Assembly (NCBI GenBank): GCA_904377845.1 | Contig: CAJFGR010000003.1 | Location: forward strand, 1 to 64,000 | Origin: an uncultured Ruminococcus sp. | GTDB taxonomy: Bacteria; Bacillota; Clostridia; Lachnospirales; Lachnospiraceae | Length of the DNA: 64,000 nucleotides | Direction of reading: 5' to 3' | Part shown: positions 8,895 to 17,800 of the stretch, one piece after another | Layout of the letters: every line of letters begins with the position of its first letter | Position numbering within the stretch: position 1 is the first letter of the stretch | Translations under genes and position numbers: made by a program | The notes under the pieces: model-generated | Seen by the model: the letters and a program-made list of their open reading frames with translations, nothing else | Databases searched by the model: none | What the model was told of the DNA's origin: nothing

Positions 8895-9770
8895 ATGAAA
8901 GAACCAACATTAGGAAACCCGCAGAATACGATCGCGGTGCTTCAGAAATATAACTTTGTATTCCAGAAGAAGTTCGGACAGAATTTTCTCATCGATACTC
9001 ATGTGCTGGATAAGATTATCCGTGCGGCAGAGATCGGAAAAGACGACTGTGTGCTTGAGATCGGCCCGGGAATCGGTACGATGACCCAGTATCTTGCCTG
9101 CGCGGCCAAAAAGGTAATTGCCGTTGAGATAGACAGGGCTCTGATCCCTATCCTGGAAGATACACTGGATGGATATGATAATGTAAAGATCATTAATGAA
9201 GATGTGCTGAAAGTAGATATCGGGAAACTTGCGGAGAAGGAAAACGGGGGAAACCCGCTGAAGGTGGTGGCGAACCTGCCATATTATATTACCACTCCGA
9301 TCATTATGGGGCTCTTTGAGAATCATGTGCCGCTTAAAAGTATTACGGTTATGGTACAGAAGGAAGTGGCGGACCGGATGCAGACCGGACCCGGATCCAA
9401 AGACTACGGTGCACTCTCTCTGGCAGTGCAGTATTATGCGAAACCGTATATTGTGGCTAATGTCCCGCCAAACTGTTTTATGCCGCGTCCGAAAGTGGGA
9501 TCCGCAGTGATACGGCTGGAACGGTATGAAGAGCCGCCTGTGAGTGTGGAAAATGAGCGGCTTATGTTCCGGATCATACGGGCATCATTCAACCAGAGAA
9601 GAAAGACGCTGGCCAACGGACTGAAAAACTCCGCAGAGCTTGATTTTACAAAAGAAGAGATTGAAGAATCTATTGACCGCCTGGGGAAAGGGGCAAGTGT
9701 GAGAGGGGAAGCGCTGACGCTGGAAGAGTTCGCAAATTTATCAAATATTTTGTGTAATTTAAGGAAATAA
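8895..9770 (+). CDS. rsmA: 16S rRNA dimethyladenosine transferase (RsmA/KsgA)
   Basis: A 291-residue SAM-dependent methyltransferase that dimethylates two adjacent adenosines near the 3' end of 16S rRNA during small-subunit assembly. FGQNFLID at the N-terminus, EIGPGIGTMT (SAM motif I) and NLPYYITTPI (catalytic motif IV) are present, and the C-terminal helical domain is complete. AAGGAG lies 6 bases before the ATG at 8895; an in-frame TTG at 8880 is upstream of that site. It closes the nagZ-tatD-rsmA run. Confidence 0.95.
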   Translation: MKEPTLGNPQNTIAVLQKYNFVFQKKFGQNFLIDTHVLDKIIRAAEIGKDDCVLEIGPGIGTMTQYLACAAKKVIAVEIDRALIPILEDTLDGYDNVKIINEDVLKVDIGKLAEKENGGNPLKVVANLPYYITTPIIMGLFENHVPLKSITVMVQKEVADRMQTGPGSKDYGALSLAVQYYAKPYIVANVPPNCFMPRPKVGSAVIRLERYEEPPVSVENERLMFRIIRASFNQRRKTLANGLKNSAELDFTKEEIEESIDRLGKGASVRGEALTLEEFANLSNILCNLRK

Positions 9771-9847
9771 CAGATTATTTTATGCAAAAACACCAATAAA
9801 AAGACAAAAATGGGCCGGCAGTTCATAAATTTTTAATAGAGTGTTAA

Positions 9848-9903
9848 TTGTATAAATTCTCATTTTTTAGTATAATAAAAAGGTCATACAGTAAAAAATG
9901 AGA
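9848..9903 (+). promoter_or_regulatory. Citrate synthase promoter with a perfect inverted repeat around the -10 box
   Basis: TTGTAT (9848-9853), 17-base spacer, TATAAT (9871-9876). A perfect 12-base inverted repeat (9858-9869 and 9892-9903) brackets the -10 box and the likely start point, so it may be an operator or, in part, a leader hairpin. Confidence 0.7.
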
Positions 9904-9928
9904 TTGTAAGAGAGAAGGAGGAACGCAC

Positions 9929-11299
9929 ATGGCAAAAGATATTGACAGCATTTTTTTCGATATTACTCCGGAGATTGAAGAATTAGCTCTCAAATGTGAA
10001 ACGAACAATGCAATTGATAAGGAATTGTACACGAAGTACGAGGTGAAGAAAGGACTTCGTGACCTAAACGGCAAAGGCGTTCTTGCCGGGCTGACTAATA
10101 TTTCTGATGTCTGCGCATCAAAGATCGTCGATGGCAAGTCAGTTCCCTGCGAGGGAAATCTTTACTACCGCGGCTACAATATCAAGGATCTGGTAAAAGG
10201 ATTCTTAGATGCAAAGCATCCGGGATTCGAAGAGACTACTTATCTGCTTCTTTTCGGTGAGCTTCCCACAAAGAAACAGTTAAAAGATTTTCAGAATATG
10301 CTGGCAGAGAGACGTATGCTCCCGCCGAACTTTACACGTGATGTAATTATGAAGGCTCCAAGCCGTGATATGATGAACAGTATCACGAGAAGTATCCTGC
10401 AGCTCTATTCCTATGATGCAAAAGCAGATGATACAAGCATTCCGAATGTACTTCGTCAGTGCCTGAACCTGATCGCGCAGTTCCCTATGCTGATGGTATA
10501 CGGATATCACGCATATAACTATAAGAGAGGCGAGGATCTGTACATTTATGCGCCGAAGCCTGAATTTTCGACGGCGGAAAATATTTTGATGATGCTCCGT
10601 GAGGACAGACAGTATACAGAACTTGAAGCAAAGATCCTCGATATGGCCATGGTGCTCCATATGGATCACGGCGGCGGTAACAATTCTACGTTTACAACCC
10701 ATGTGGTTACATCGTCGGGAACAGATACATATTCTACAATCGCTGCGGCAATGGCTTCCCTGAAGGGACCGAAGCACGGCGGTGCAAACATTAAAGTAAC
10801 GCAGATGTTTGAGGATATGAAGAAGAATGTAGAAGACTGGTCTGACGATGATCAGGTGAGAGCTTACCTTGAAGCGCTTCTTGATAAGAAAGCATTTGAT
10901 AAGAAGGGCCTGATCTACGGTATGGGACACGCTGTATATTCCATCTCTGACCCGCGTGCGGATATCTTTAAGAAATTCGTGAAACAGCTGGCACATGAGA
11001 AGGGACACGATGCAGAGTACGCCCTGTATGAGAAAGTAGAACATATGGCACCGCAGATCATCGGTGAGAAGCGCCACATTTACAAGGGAGTTAACGCCAA
11101 TGTGGACTTCTACAGCGGCCTGGTGTACAGTATGCTGGATATCCCGCCGTCACTGTATACGCCGATCTTCGCTGCAGCGCGTATTGTCGGCTGGAGCGCA
11201 CACAGAATGGAAGAGCTCCAGAATGTCGATAAGATCATACGTCCGGCTTATAAGCCGCTTGCGCCGTATCGCGAATATGTAAATTTAGATGACAGGTAG
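9929..11299 (+). CDS. gltA: Citrate synthase
   Basis: A 456-residue enzyme that condenses acetyl-CoA with oxaloacetate at the entry to the (often partial) TCA cycle and glutamate supply. Catalytic residues are visible: H247 in HMDHGGGN, H283 in GPKHGG, H334 in GMGHAVY and D341 in SDPRAD. The N-terminal extension of about 60 residues before the core (GKGVLAGLTNISDV) is typical of the clostridial form. AAGGAGG lies 9 bases before the ATG. It has its own sigma-A promoter. The stop codon lies within bases of the next gene, suggesting co-transcription. 2-methylcitrate synthase is a less likely alternative. Confidence 0.93.
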   Translation: MAKDIDSIFFDITPEIEELALKCETNNAIDKELYTKYEVKKGLRDLNGKGVLAGLTNISDVCASKIVDGKSVPCEGNLYYRGYNIKDLVKGFLDAKHPGFEETTYLLLFGELPTKKQLKDFQNMLAERRMLPPNFTRDVIMKAPSRDMMNSITRSILQLYSYDAKADDTSIPNVLRQCLNLIAQFPMLMVYGYHAYNYKRGEDLYIYAPKPEFSTAENILMMLREDRQYTELEAKILDMAMVLHMDHGGGNNSTFTTHVVTSSGTDTYSTIAAAMASLKGPKHGGANIKVTQMFEDMKKNVEDWSDDDQVRAYLEALLDKKAFDKKGLIYGMGHAVYSISDPRADIFKKFVKQLAHEKGHDAEYALYEKVEHMAPQIIGEKRHIYKGVNANVDFYSGLVYSMLDIPPSLYTPIFAAARIVGWSAHRMEELQNVDKIIRPAYKPLAPYREYVNLDDR

Positions 11300-11307
11300 T
11301 GAGTAAC

Positions 11308-12237
11308 ATGAGAGATGAGTTCTATTTCCCATCAAAAGATGGCAACACAGAGATCCATACGATCGAATGGAAACCCGATAAAGAAGTCAAAGCTGTCCTT
11401 CAGCTCTGCCATGGAATGGTGGAGTATATCGGGCGATATGATGAGTTTGCACAGTTTCTCTGTGACAAAGGATATTATGTAGTGGGAAATGACCATCTCG
11501 GACACGGAAAATCCGTACAGGCAAAGTCCGAGTACGGATTTTTCAATGAAAAATATGGAAATGTATGTGTGCTCGGAGATATTCATACGCTCCGGCAGCG
11601 CACAGCGAAGAAATATCCGGACGTGCCCTACTTTATGCTGGGACACAGTATGGGATCCTCTCTTTTAAGACAGTATATCGAGATGTACGGAAACGGCCTG
11701 GCAGGTGTCGTGCTCATGGGCGCTGTCGAGGATCACAGCAAAGCAGCGCTTCTCTTCGGAAAGCGGCTCTGCCGTATTATGGCTGCATTCCGCGGCTGGC
11801 ACTACCGGAGCAAACTGGTGGATGACCTTGCGATCGGCGGCTATAACAAGAAGTTTAAACCGGCCCGGACACAGGCGGACTGGATCACCAGTGACTATGA
11901 GCGGCTTGAAAAGTATGCCACAGATCCGCTCTGTACATTCCGGTTTACCGTGAATGCTTATTATAATATGTTCCTTGGTATGATAAATATGCAGAGAAAA
12001 GAGAGCGTGTACATGATCCCGAAAGGACTGCCGGTTCTCTTTGTCTCGGGTGCGGAGGATCCGGTGGGCGGCTTCGGGAAAGGCGTCCGGAAGATCTATG
12101 AGAAGTACCGGGCAGCGGGCATACAGGATGTGGCGCTCCGGTTATATACCGGAGACCGGCATGAGATTTTAAATGAGACAGACCGGCAGCAGGTATATGA
12201 AGATCTGCTCGGATGGTTTGAAGATCACAGAAAATAA
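11308..12237 (+). CDS. Alpha/beta hydrolase, monoacylglycerol-lipase-like (serine aminopeptidase S33 family)
   Basis: A 309-residue cytosolic hydrolase with the nucleophile elbow GHSMGS (Ser114), a HGMVEYIGRY oxyanion segment near residue 32, an Asp in GAEDPVGG and the late His in GDRHEIL, making a complete catalytic triad. The pattern is that of the monoglyceride lipase/lysophospholipase group. No signal peptide. An alternative GTG start at 11299 overlaps the citrate synthase stop codon; neither start has a strong ribosome site, which would fit translational coupling. It is followed by a strong terminator (12249-12280). Confidence 0.85.
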   Translation: MRDEFYFPSKDGNTEIHTIEWKPDKEVKAVLQLCHGMVEYIGRYDEFAQFLCDKGYYVVGNDHLGHGKSVQAKSEYGFFNEKYGNVCVLGDIHTLRQRTAKKYPDVPYFMLGHSMGSSLLRQYIEMYGNGLAGVVLMGAVEDHSKAALLFGKRLCRIMAAFRGWHYRSKLVDDLAIGGYNKKFKPARTQADWITSDYERLEKYATDPLCTFRFTVNAYYNMFLGMINMQRKESVYMIPKGLPVLFVSGAEDPVGGFGKGVRKIYEKYRAAGIQDVALRLYTGDRHEILNETDRQQVYEDLLGWFEDHRK

Positions 12238-12243
12238 GATGAC

Positions 12244-12438
12244 AACGGAAAACCCGTCAGCCTTCCGGCTGACGGGTTTTCGTTGTTTTTATAGTTATCT
12301 AAAAGGAATGAGAGTAAAGTGCGGCACCTGTCAGTGCCTTAACTTTATGAGGGGGGAAAGATAGTTGTTTATCAACTATCTGAGTCTAGTATAAAAGGAA
12401 ATTGTGACAGAAATATGAGTGAATCATAAAAGAAAAAG
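12244..12438 (+). ncRNA. Structured intergenic element, copy 1 (terminator hairpin plus conserved RNA-like fold)
   Basis: A ~195 base element that recurs at 13352-13551. It starts with a terminator hairpin (arms 12251-12262 and 12267-12278, flanked by A and T runs) after the hydrolase gene. Next comes a conserved stretch, a stem GTAAAGT/ACTTTAT (12314-12320 with 12342-12348) enclosing an inner hairpin GGCAC/GTGCC (12323-12327, 12334-12338), a G-run, and a third hairpin GATAGTTG/CAACTATC (12360-12367, 12373-12380). The inner hairpin differs completely in sequence from copy 2 yet pairs in both. No ORF is conserved. I cannot match it to a named RNA family by eye. Confidence 0.55.
12249..12280 (+). 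terminator. Intrinsic terminator of the citrate synthase-hydrolase unit
   Basis: A 12-bp perfect GC-rich stem with a TTCC loop, extended by AA/TT at its base and followed by a T-rich tract (CGTTGTTTTT). It forms the 5' part of the repeated element. Confidence 0.85.
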
Positions 12439-12565
12439 GAAAATTATAAACGAAAACTAAAAAATATATTAACAGGCATAATTTCTTCTGTTTCCCGGAG
12501 TAAAAAGATAAAATTAACACGATTATATGAAAAAAGTGATATAGTGCCGAAAAGTTTCGCTGAAA

Positions 12566-12724
12566 AATAAATTTCCGTATATGAGCATAGGTGATAGACA
12601 TCGCTTCCTTACCGGTAAAATCCAGAAATCGTTTTACAAATCGGTAGTAATCGTTACAAGTATTATTGGTAAAGTTTTTCAGCCGCAGATCCTCCTGTAG
12701 CTTAAAAAGATAATTTTCATTCAT
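12566..12724 (-). pseudogene. Tyrosine recombinase/integrase, N-terminal remnant
   Basis: About 53 residues, starting MNENYLFKLQEDLRLKNF and running through FVKRFLDFTGKEA to AHIRKFI, look like the N-terminal SAM-like DNA-binding domain of phage/transposon tyrosine recombinases. The reading frame continues for about 60 further codons but turns into unrelated, low-complexity hydrophobic sequence, and no catalytic domain follows. A good GGGAGGG ribosome site precedes the ATG, so the start is genuine. It is a broken mobile-element gene lying between the two structured elements. Confidence 0.6.
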
Positions 12725-12796
12725 TAAAGCGCCCTCCCAAAAGTCTGAATTTCGTCAAATATGATTGGCTTTGTCATTTAAGGAGGTAAAAGGCGC

Positions 12797-12841
12797 GGTA
12801 GCGGCACTCCTATGTATTCTTCGGGAGAGAGTGTGGCTGCC
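12797..12841 (+). repeat. Imperfect inverted repeat before the HipA-partner gene
   Basis: Arms 12797-12809 and 12829-12841 pair at 12 of 13 positions including wobbles. It replaces the ribosome site one would expect before the ORF at 12844 and may mark a recombination junction. The adjacent AGGAGG at 12781 has no start codon at the right distance. Confidence 0.4.
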
Positions 12842-12843
12842 GG

Positions 12844-13182
12844 ATGAACTTGAGGTCCCCCGAGAAAACATTTTCGCTCCGGCTCAGATATATGCACGCG
12901 GAGCAGCTTTGTACGGTTATTGATGTGGAAGACAGAGAAGAGCTGGTGAGAATAAAGAATTTTGTTACAGATCCGGTCTTTTGTGCGTTTGGAAGAAATG
13001 AACATTCAACATATAAAGACTATGAAGCTTTTCTGGAATCCAGATGCTTTCCGCCTACAAGGGATAAAATGAAGATCATGCTTCGGGAGTTGAATCTGCC
13101 TTTTTACGATCCTTTCATGATCATAGAGAAAACAGAAGGACGTATGGCGGAAGATAATTTCTGGATCCGGATTGAGAGGTGA
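12844..13182 (+). CDS. Small partner protein of a HipA-like kinase system (probably decayed locus)
   Basis: 112 residues. The C-terminal half (FLESRCFPPTRDKM, then RELNLPFYDPFMIIEKT and AEDNFWI) resembles the short proteins that precede HipA/CtkA-like kinase genes in Lachnospiraceae, where a basic RxxPxxR segment and a terminal DNFWI-type motif recur. This is recognition from memory of the pattern, not a search. The annotated ATG has no ribosome site, and the first ~12 residues may not be native. It is followed after 4 bases by a fragment of the kinase gene, so the system is probably inactive. Confidence 0.45.
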   Translation: MNLRSPEKTFSLRLRYMHAEQLCTVIDVEDREELVRIKNFVTDPVFCAFGRNEHSTYKDYEAFLESRCFPPTRDKMKIMLRELNLPFYDPFMIIEKTEGRMAEDNFWIRIER

Positions 13183-13186
13183 TATT

Positions 13187-13378
13187 ATGGTCATATTAGC
13201 AGGTGATAACAGCGGAAAATATCATTATTGTCCGGTCTTTGATAATGGATCAGCGCTTTTGTCTGATCTTACAGTGGATTATCCGCTGAGTACGGGATAT
13301 CCTGCTTCAGCAGAGGCGGACGTATCAGTATTTGTTTCAGGACTGAAAACAGCGAATCCCCGCCAACCTTTCGGCTGA
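13187..13378 (+). pseudogene. HipA-like Ser/Thr kinase, internal fragment
   Basis: 63 residues with GKYHYCPVFDNGSALLSD followed by a DYPL segment, which matches the region of HipA/CtkA-like toxins containing the metal-binding Asp-Asn. Full-length members have about 250-400 residues; here both the N-terminal ATP-binding lobe and the C-terminal helices are missing, and the frame runs into the hairpin of structured element copy 2. A GAGGTG site and ATG give the fragment a translatable start. Read with the preceding gene it is a decayed toxin-antitoxin locus. Confidence 0.5.
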
Positions 13379-13551
13379 CGGGGATTCGTCGTTTTTATAG
13401 TTATCTAAAGGAATGAGAGTAAAGTGCGACATCCCGGTTCCCCGGGATGTCAATACTTTATGAGGGGGGAGATAGTTGTGTTATCAACTATCTGTTTCCT
13501 AGTATAGACAGAAATTGTGTCCAAAGTATGTTTAAACTCTAAAAGAAAAAG
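13352..13551 (+). ncRNA. Structured intergenic element, copy 2
   Basis: Second copy of the element at 12244-12438. The first hairpin has different bases (GAATCCCCG paired with CGGGGATTC). The stem GTAAAGT/ACTTTAT (13419-13425, 13455-13461) is identical, while the inner hairpin is now a 10-bp GACATCCCGG/CCGGGATGTC stem (13428-13437, 13442-13451). The GATAGTTG/CAACTATC hairpin (13471-13478, 13485-13492) is identical. Identity between copies is high in the linkers and extends through an A-rich 3' tail ending AGAAAAAG. It covers most of the space between the HipA fragment and the AraC gene. Confidence 0.55.
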
Positions 13552-13613
13552 AAAAATAGTTATGAAAATCTTAATTTGCATAATAAAAATTATATGTATG
13601 GATGCATAGAGAA

Positions 13614-14513
13614 TTAATCATATATCGGTGAAAGCGGTCCGTGTTCCGATATAACAGTCTCATTTTCATGGATAAGCTGAATATAGCGTTTCGGTGTGAT
13701 GCCATAATATTTTTTAAAGGTACTTGTAAAATAATCGATAGAGCTGTAACCGGTCAGCTCTGATATTTTCTGAAGGTTAGGATTCTCCTTGGAAAGAAAA
13801 GTACACGCAGCTGACATTCGTGCATCTATTCGCTTCTGTGCAAAAGTTTTTCCGTAGTATTCTTTCAAAAAACGTTCTGTCTGCCGTTCGCTCAGCCCAA
13901 GATCACTGGAGAGCCGGGCAAGTGTAATATCACGGTATTCGTACAGGAACGCCTTGTCTGTTCGAAAAGCGCGGCTTTCATACAGATTACTGCCGGAGTT
14001 CCCTGAGATATTCCCCGGACGGGGAGTTTGATAATTTCGTATGAGAAAAATTACGGCTTGCTGAAGCAAAGAAGAAACTATAGTAAGATGTCCGACTTTT
14101 TTGTGTTGCAATTCTTTGAATATATCTTTTAATAAAGTATAGAGTCTGGCAGCGTTCTCTCCGATCCAGAACGGCGTGGTGATAAACTGTTCAAGGCAGC
14201 CGTTGTCTGCGCCCAATGGATGTATATTGAAAAATATTGCGTATTCTGTCATCGGATTATTAATATAAGGGACTTGTTCATGTTCTATATGAGGCCCGGT
14301 AATGTAGAGCGTATCAGGTGTGAGCTTGTATATTGTACTGTTATTGATGCGCACAGTCCCATAACCGGATGCAATATAATGTAGTTCATAGCTTTCATTC
14401 CCGTGAGCGTGTTTTGGCACAGGAGCCAGAAATTGTTCCCGGGCAATGTTGGATACGGAAAAAGATACATTATCAATATTAAAGCTGATCGCAGGATTAT
14501 AAAACAAATTCAT
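13614..14513 (-). CDS. AraC family transcriptional regulator, divergent from the GH95 gene
   Basis: A 299-residue regulator: an N-terminal cupin-like sensor (VPKHAHGNESYELHYI, about residues 29-44, carrying histidines typical of sugar-responsive AraC proteins) and a C-terminal pair of helix-turn-helix motifs (ITLARLSSDLGLSERQ and LQKISELTGYSSIDYF then GITPKRY). The ATG at 14513 has AGAGG nine bases upstream; the long N-terminal extension of the open frame is AT-rich non-coding sequence and was rejected. It is divergent from the alpha-fucosidase gene, which it probably regulates. Its own promoter is at 14565-14593. Confidence 0.88.
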   Translation of the reverse strand: MNLFYNPAISFNIDNVSFSVSNIAREQFLAPVPKHAHGNESYELHYIASGYGTVRINNSTIYKLTPDTLYITGPHIEHEQVPYINNPMTEYAIFFNIHPLGADNGCLEQFITTPFWIGENAARLYTLLKDIFKELQHKKVGHLTIVSSLLQQAVIFLIRNYQTPRPGNISGNSGSNLYESRAFRTDKAFLYEYRDITLARLSSDLGLSERQTERFLKEYYGKTFAQKRIDARMSAACTFLSKENPNLQKISELTGYSSIDYFTSTFKKYYGITPKRYIQLIHENETVISEHGPLSPIYD

Positions 14514-14564
14514 AATAAAAACCTCTTCCCCTAAAAACACCACAATAAAAATGTTTACATTAAT

Positions 14565-14593
14565 ACTATAAATTGGTAAATAGTAAAAATCAA
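14565..14593 (-). promoter_or_regulatory. Sigma-A promoter of the AraC regulator
   Basis: On the minus strand TTGATT (14593-14588), 17-base spacer, TATAGT (14570-14565). It lies 52 bases before the AraC start. The 309-base intergenic stretch 14514-14822 otherwise holds the nested inverted repeat described separately and AT-rich DNA. Confidence 0.65.
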
Positions 14594-14691
14594 CAATAAA
14601 TACAACATAATACGACATAAAATATAAAAATAGTCGAATAATAGAAAGCAATAATAAAAATTCGTGTGTATAATTATCAATTAAGATGTGT

Positions 14692-14750
14692 GCTTTGTTT
14701 TGAAAATAGACAAATTGGTACGTGCAGCTAATTTGTCAGGGAAACAAAGC
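14692..14750. promoter_or_regulatory. Nested inverted repeat upstream of the alpha-fucosidase gene
   Basis: Outer arms GCTTTGTTT/AAACAAAGC (14692-14700, 14742-14750) and inner arms GACAAATT/AATTTGTC (14709-14716, 14730-14737) are both perfect and nearly symmetric. It lies 73 bases before the GTG start of the GH95 gene. It could be the operator of the divergent AraC regulator or a leader structure. Confidence 0.55.
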
Positions 14751-14822
14751 CACAGAAGTCAAAAGAGGTAGTATTTTTCTAAAGACAGAAAGATACATAC
14801 TGGGAGAAGGAGGAAGAAAAAG

Positions 14823-17800
14823 GTGAAAAGAAAGCGAGTTTTTGCAGCATTTCTGTCGCTTGTTTTGGCGGGGCAGATGGCATTTTCCGCCATTCCTGCA
14901 TATGCGGCAGGCGCAGATGACAGCATTACAGATGCAGGAACAGCCAAGTCGGATGCTGTTGATCCGGATGCATCGAACAAGCCGATGCCGGATGGCAATG
15001 AACTTCGGATGTGGTATACATCCCCCGGCAGCGCGTCTGATTGGGAAAACACATCCCTTGTAATCGGAAATGGCAAAACAGGAGGTATTCTGTTTGGTCA
15101 GGTTGCAAACGATCAGATCCATTTTAATGAAAAGACGCTCTGGACTGGTGGTCCCAGTGAGAGCCGTCCGAATTATGATGGAGGTAATAGGGATGAGGCC
15201 GTGACAGAGGAACAGCTGGAAGCGTTGCGACAGAAGATGGATGACCATTCCGAGGCAGTCTTCCCGCAGGGGACATCTAAAACCACAGAGGTTTGGGGCG
15301 ACGGAGCAGGAATGGGACAGTATCAGGATTTTGGAGATCTGTATCTTGATTTCTCGGCAGGAGGCATGACAAATGACAATGTTGAGAATTATGTAAGAGA
15401 TCTTGATATGAGTACAGGAATCTCCTCTGTGAATTATGATTATGAGGGTGTTCATTATGAGAGAGAATACTTCGCAAGTCATCCCGATCATGCAGTCGTA
15501 ACAAGACTGACGGCATCAGAAACGGGTAAGATTTCCTTTACGGCATCTGTTAAGAGCGCGTCAGGACTGACCACGACCACGAAAGCAGAAAACGGGAAAA
15601 TTACACTTGCCGGAGTGGTTAATGATAACCAGATGAAATGTGAAATGCAGACTCAGATCGTGAACGAAGGAGGTACTCTGACAAATAATGAGGATGGTAC
15701 AGTTACGGTAGAGAATGCAGATGCGGTTACCATAGTATATTCAACAGATACAGATTACAAAAATGAGTATCCGGTATACCGAACAGGAGAAAGTGCGGAA
15801 GAATTGAGCGCATCCTTAGCTGAGACAGTAGATGCTGCAGCAAAGAAATCTTATGATGACCTGCGTTCTGCACATATAGAAGATTACTCTGAATTATTCG
15901 GACGTGTAGAAATTGATTTGGGCGGCGAATGCGCGCAGAAACCGACGGATGAAATGATGGAAGATTACCGGAATGGGAATCATGACCATGTTTTGGAAGA
16001 AATGATCTACCAGTTTGGCCGTTATCTGACCATCGGGGCTTCAAGAGAAGGCGATGAGCTTCCAAGCAATTTGTGCGGAATCTGGATGATCGGAAGCGCA
16101 GGACAGTATTGGGGCGCAGATTTTCATTTTAATGTCAATGTAGAAATGAATTACTGGCCGGCATATCAGACAAATCTGGCAGAATGCGGATCTGTATTTA
16201 CAGACTATATGGAGTCTCTTGTACAGCCCGGCCGTGTTACAGCGGAGAAATCTGCAGCGCAGAAAACAGAGGATGTGGTCAATACACCTATTGGCGAAGG
16301 CAATGGATTCCTTGTTAACACGCAGAATAACCCATTCGGCTGTACAGCACCGTTTGGCTCTCAGGAATACGGCTGGAATGTGACCGGATCTTCATGGGCA
16401 CTTCAGAATGTATATGATCAGTATCTTTATACACAGGATAAAGAGCTTCTGGAAGATACTATTTATCCGATGCTTAAGGAGATGACAAACTTCTGGGATG
16501 GTTTCCTCTGGTGGAGTGATTATCAGGATCGACTGGTTGTAGGACCTTCTTTCTCAGCAGAGCAGGGTCCGACCGTTAATGGCACTACATATGATCAGTC
16601 TCTTGTATGGGAACTGTACGATATGGCCATCGAAGCATCTGAGATTCTTGGAGTAGACGCAGATGAAAGAGAAGAATGGAAAGAGACTCAGAGTCAGCTG
16701 AACCCGATTATCATCGGCGATGAAGGTCAGGTGAAAGAATGGTACGAAGAGACTACGACAGGAAAGGCTCAAGCCGGCGATCTGGCAGAGGTTGATATAC
16801 CGAACTTCGGGGCAGGCGGAAGTGCAAATCAGGGATCTCTTCATAGGCATACTTCCCAGCTGATCGGTCTGTATCCAGGAACTCTGATTAATAAAGATAC
16901 AGAAGAATGGATGGAGGCTGCCATCAAGACTCTTGAGATTCGTGATGAACGCGGCTCCGCAGGAGAAGTAGGTCCGGCCGGAACAGGATGGTCCAAGGCT
17001 CATAAATTGAATATGTGGGCTCGTACCGGAAACGGTGAGAATACATACAAGCTGATCAGTGGAATGATCGCTGGAAATAAAAATGGTATTTTGGACACAT
17101 TTCTGGATTCTCATCCGCCTTATCAGATTGATGGAAACTATGGTTTGACTGCCGGTATGAACGAAGCTCTGCTTCAGAGCCAGCTTGGATATACCCAGTT
17201 CCTTCCGGCAATCTCAGATGCATGGTCGGAAGGAAATGTACAGGGAATCGTTGCAAGAGGCAACTTCGTGATCGGTATGGAATGGTCGAATAATTCCGCA
17301 GACCGCTTTACAATTACTTCCAGAAGCGGCGGAACATTTACGGGAGAATATGACAACCTTGCTGCATACGAGGTAAAAACATCAGACGGAACACCGGTAG
17401 ATGTGACAAAACTCTCCGATGACAGGATCTCCTTCCCGACAGAGCAGGGACAGACCTATGTGATCGATTTCAACAGTACCCCTGCAAAGCTCCAGACGCA
17501 GATCGATGAGGCGAAAGCCCTTTCGGATCAGATGACAGACGAAGTTCTTGCAACACAGAAAAGCATACTTGACAGCCTGATTGCCGAGGCAGAACAGGTT
17601 GTTGCAGAAGAAGATTCTTCTCAGTATTATGATCAGGCAGCACGCTTAGGTGAAGCAAATAAAGTAGCGGCAGCTGCAATTGAATTAACCAGTTCTTATA
17701 ATGACGCCAATGCGGTTTATGAAGGCAGAGATACTGAGGAAGATTGGGCGACTTACATTACAACAGCAGCAGATCTGAAAAATCAGATCGATGCGGCGGC

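Noticed and set aside
12386-12565. Continuation of the integrase frame as a real C-terminal half
   Set aside because: After about residue 53 the translation becomes aromatic and hydrophobic low-complexity sequence overlapping the conserved non-coding element; no recombinase catalytic motifs.
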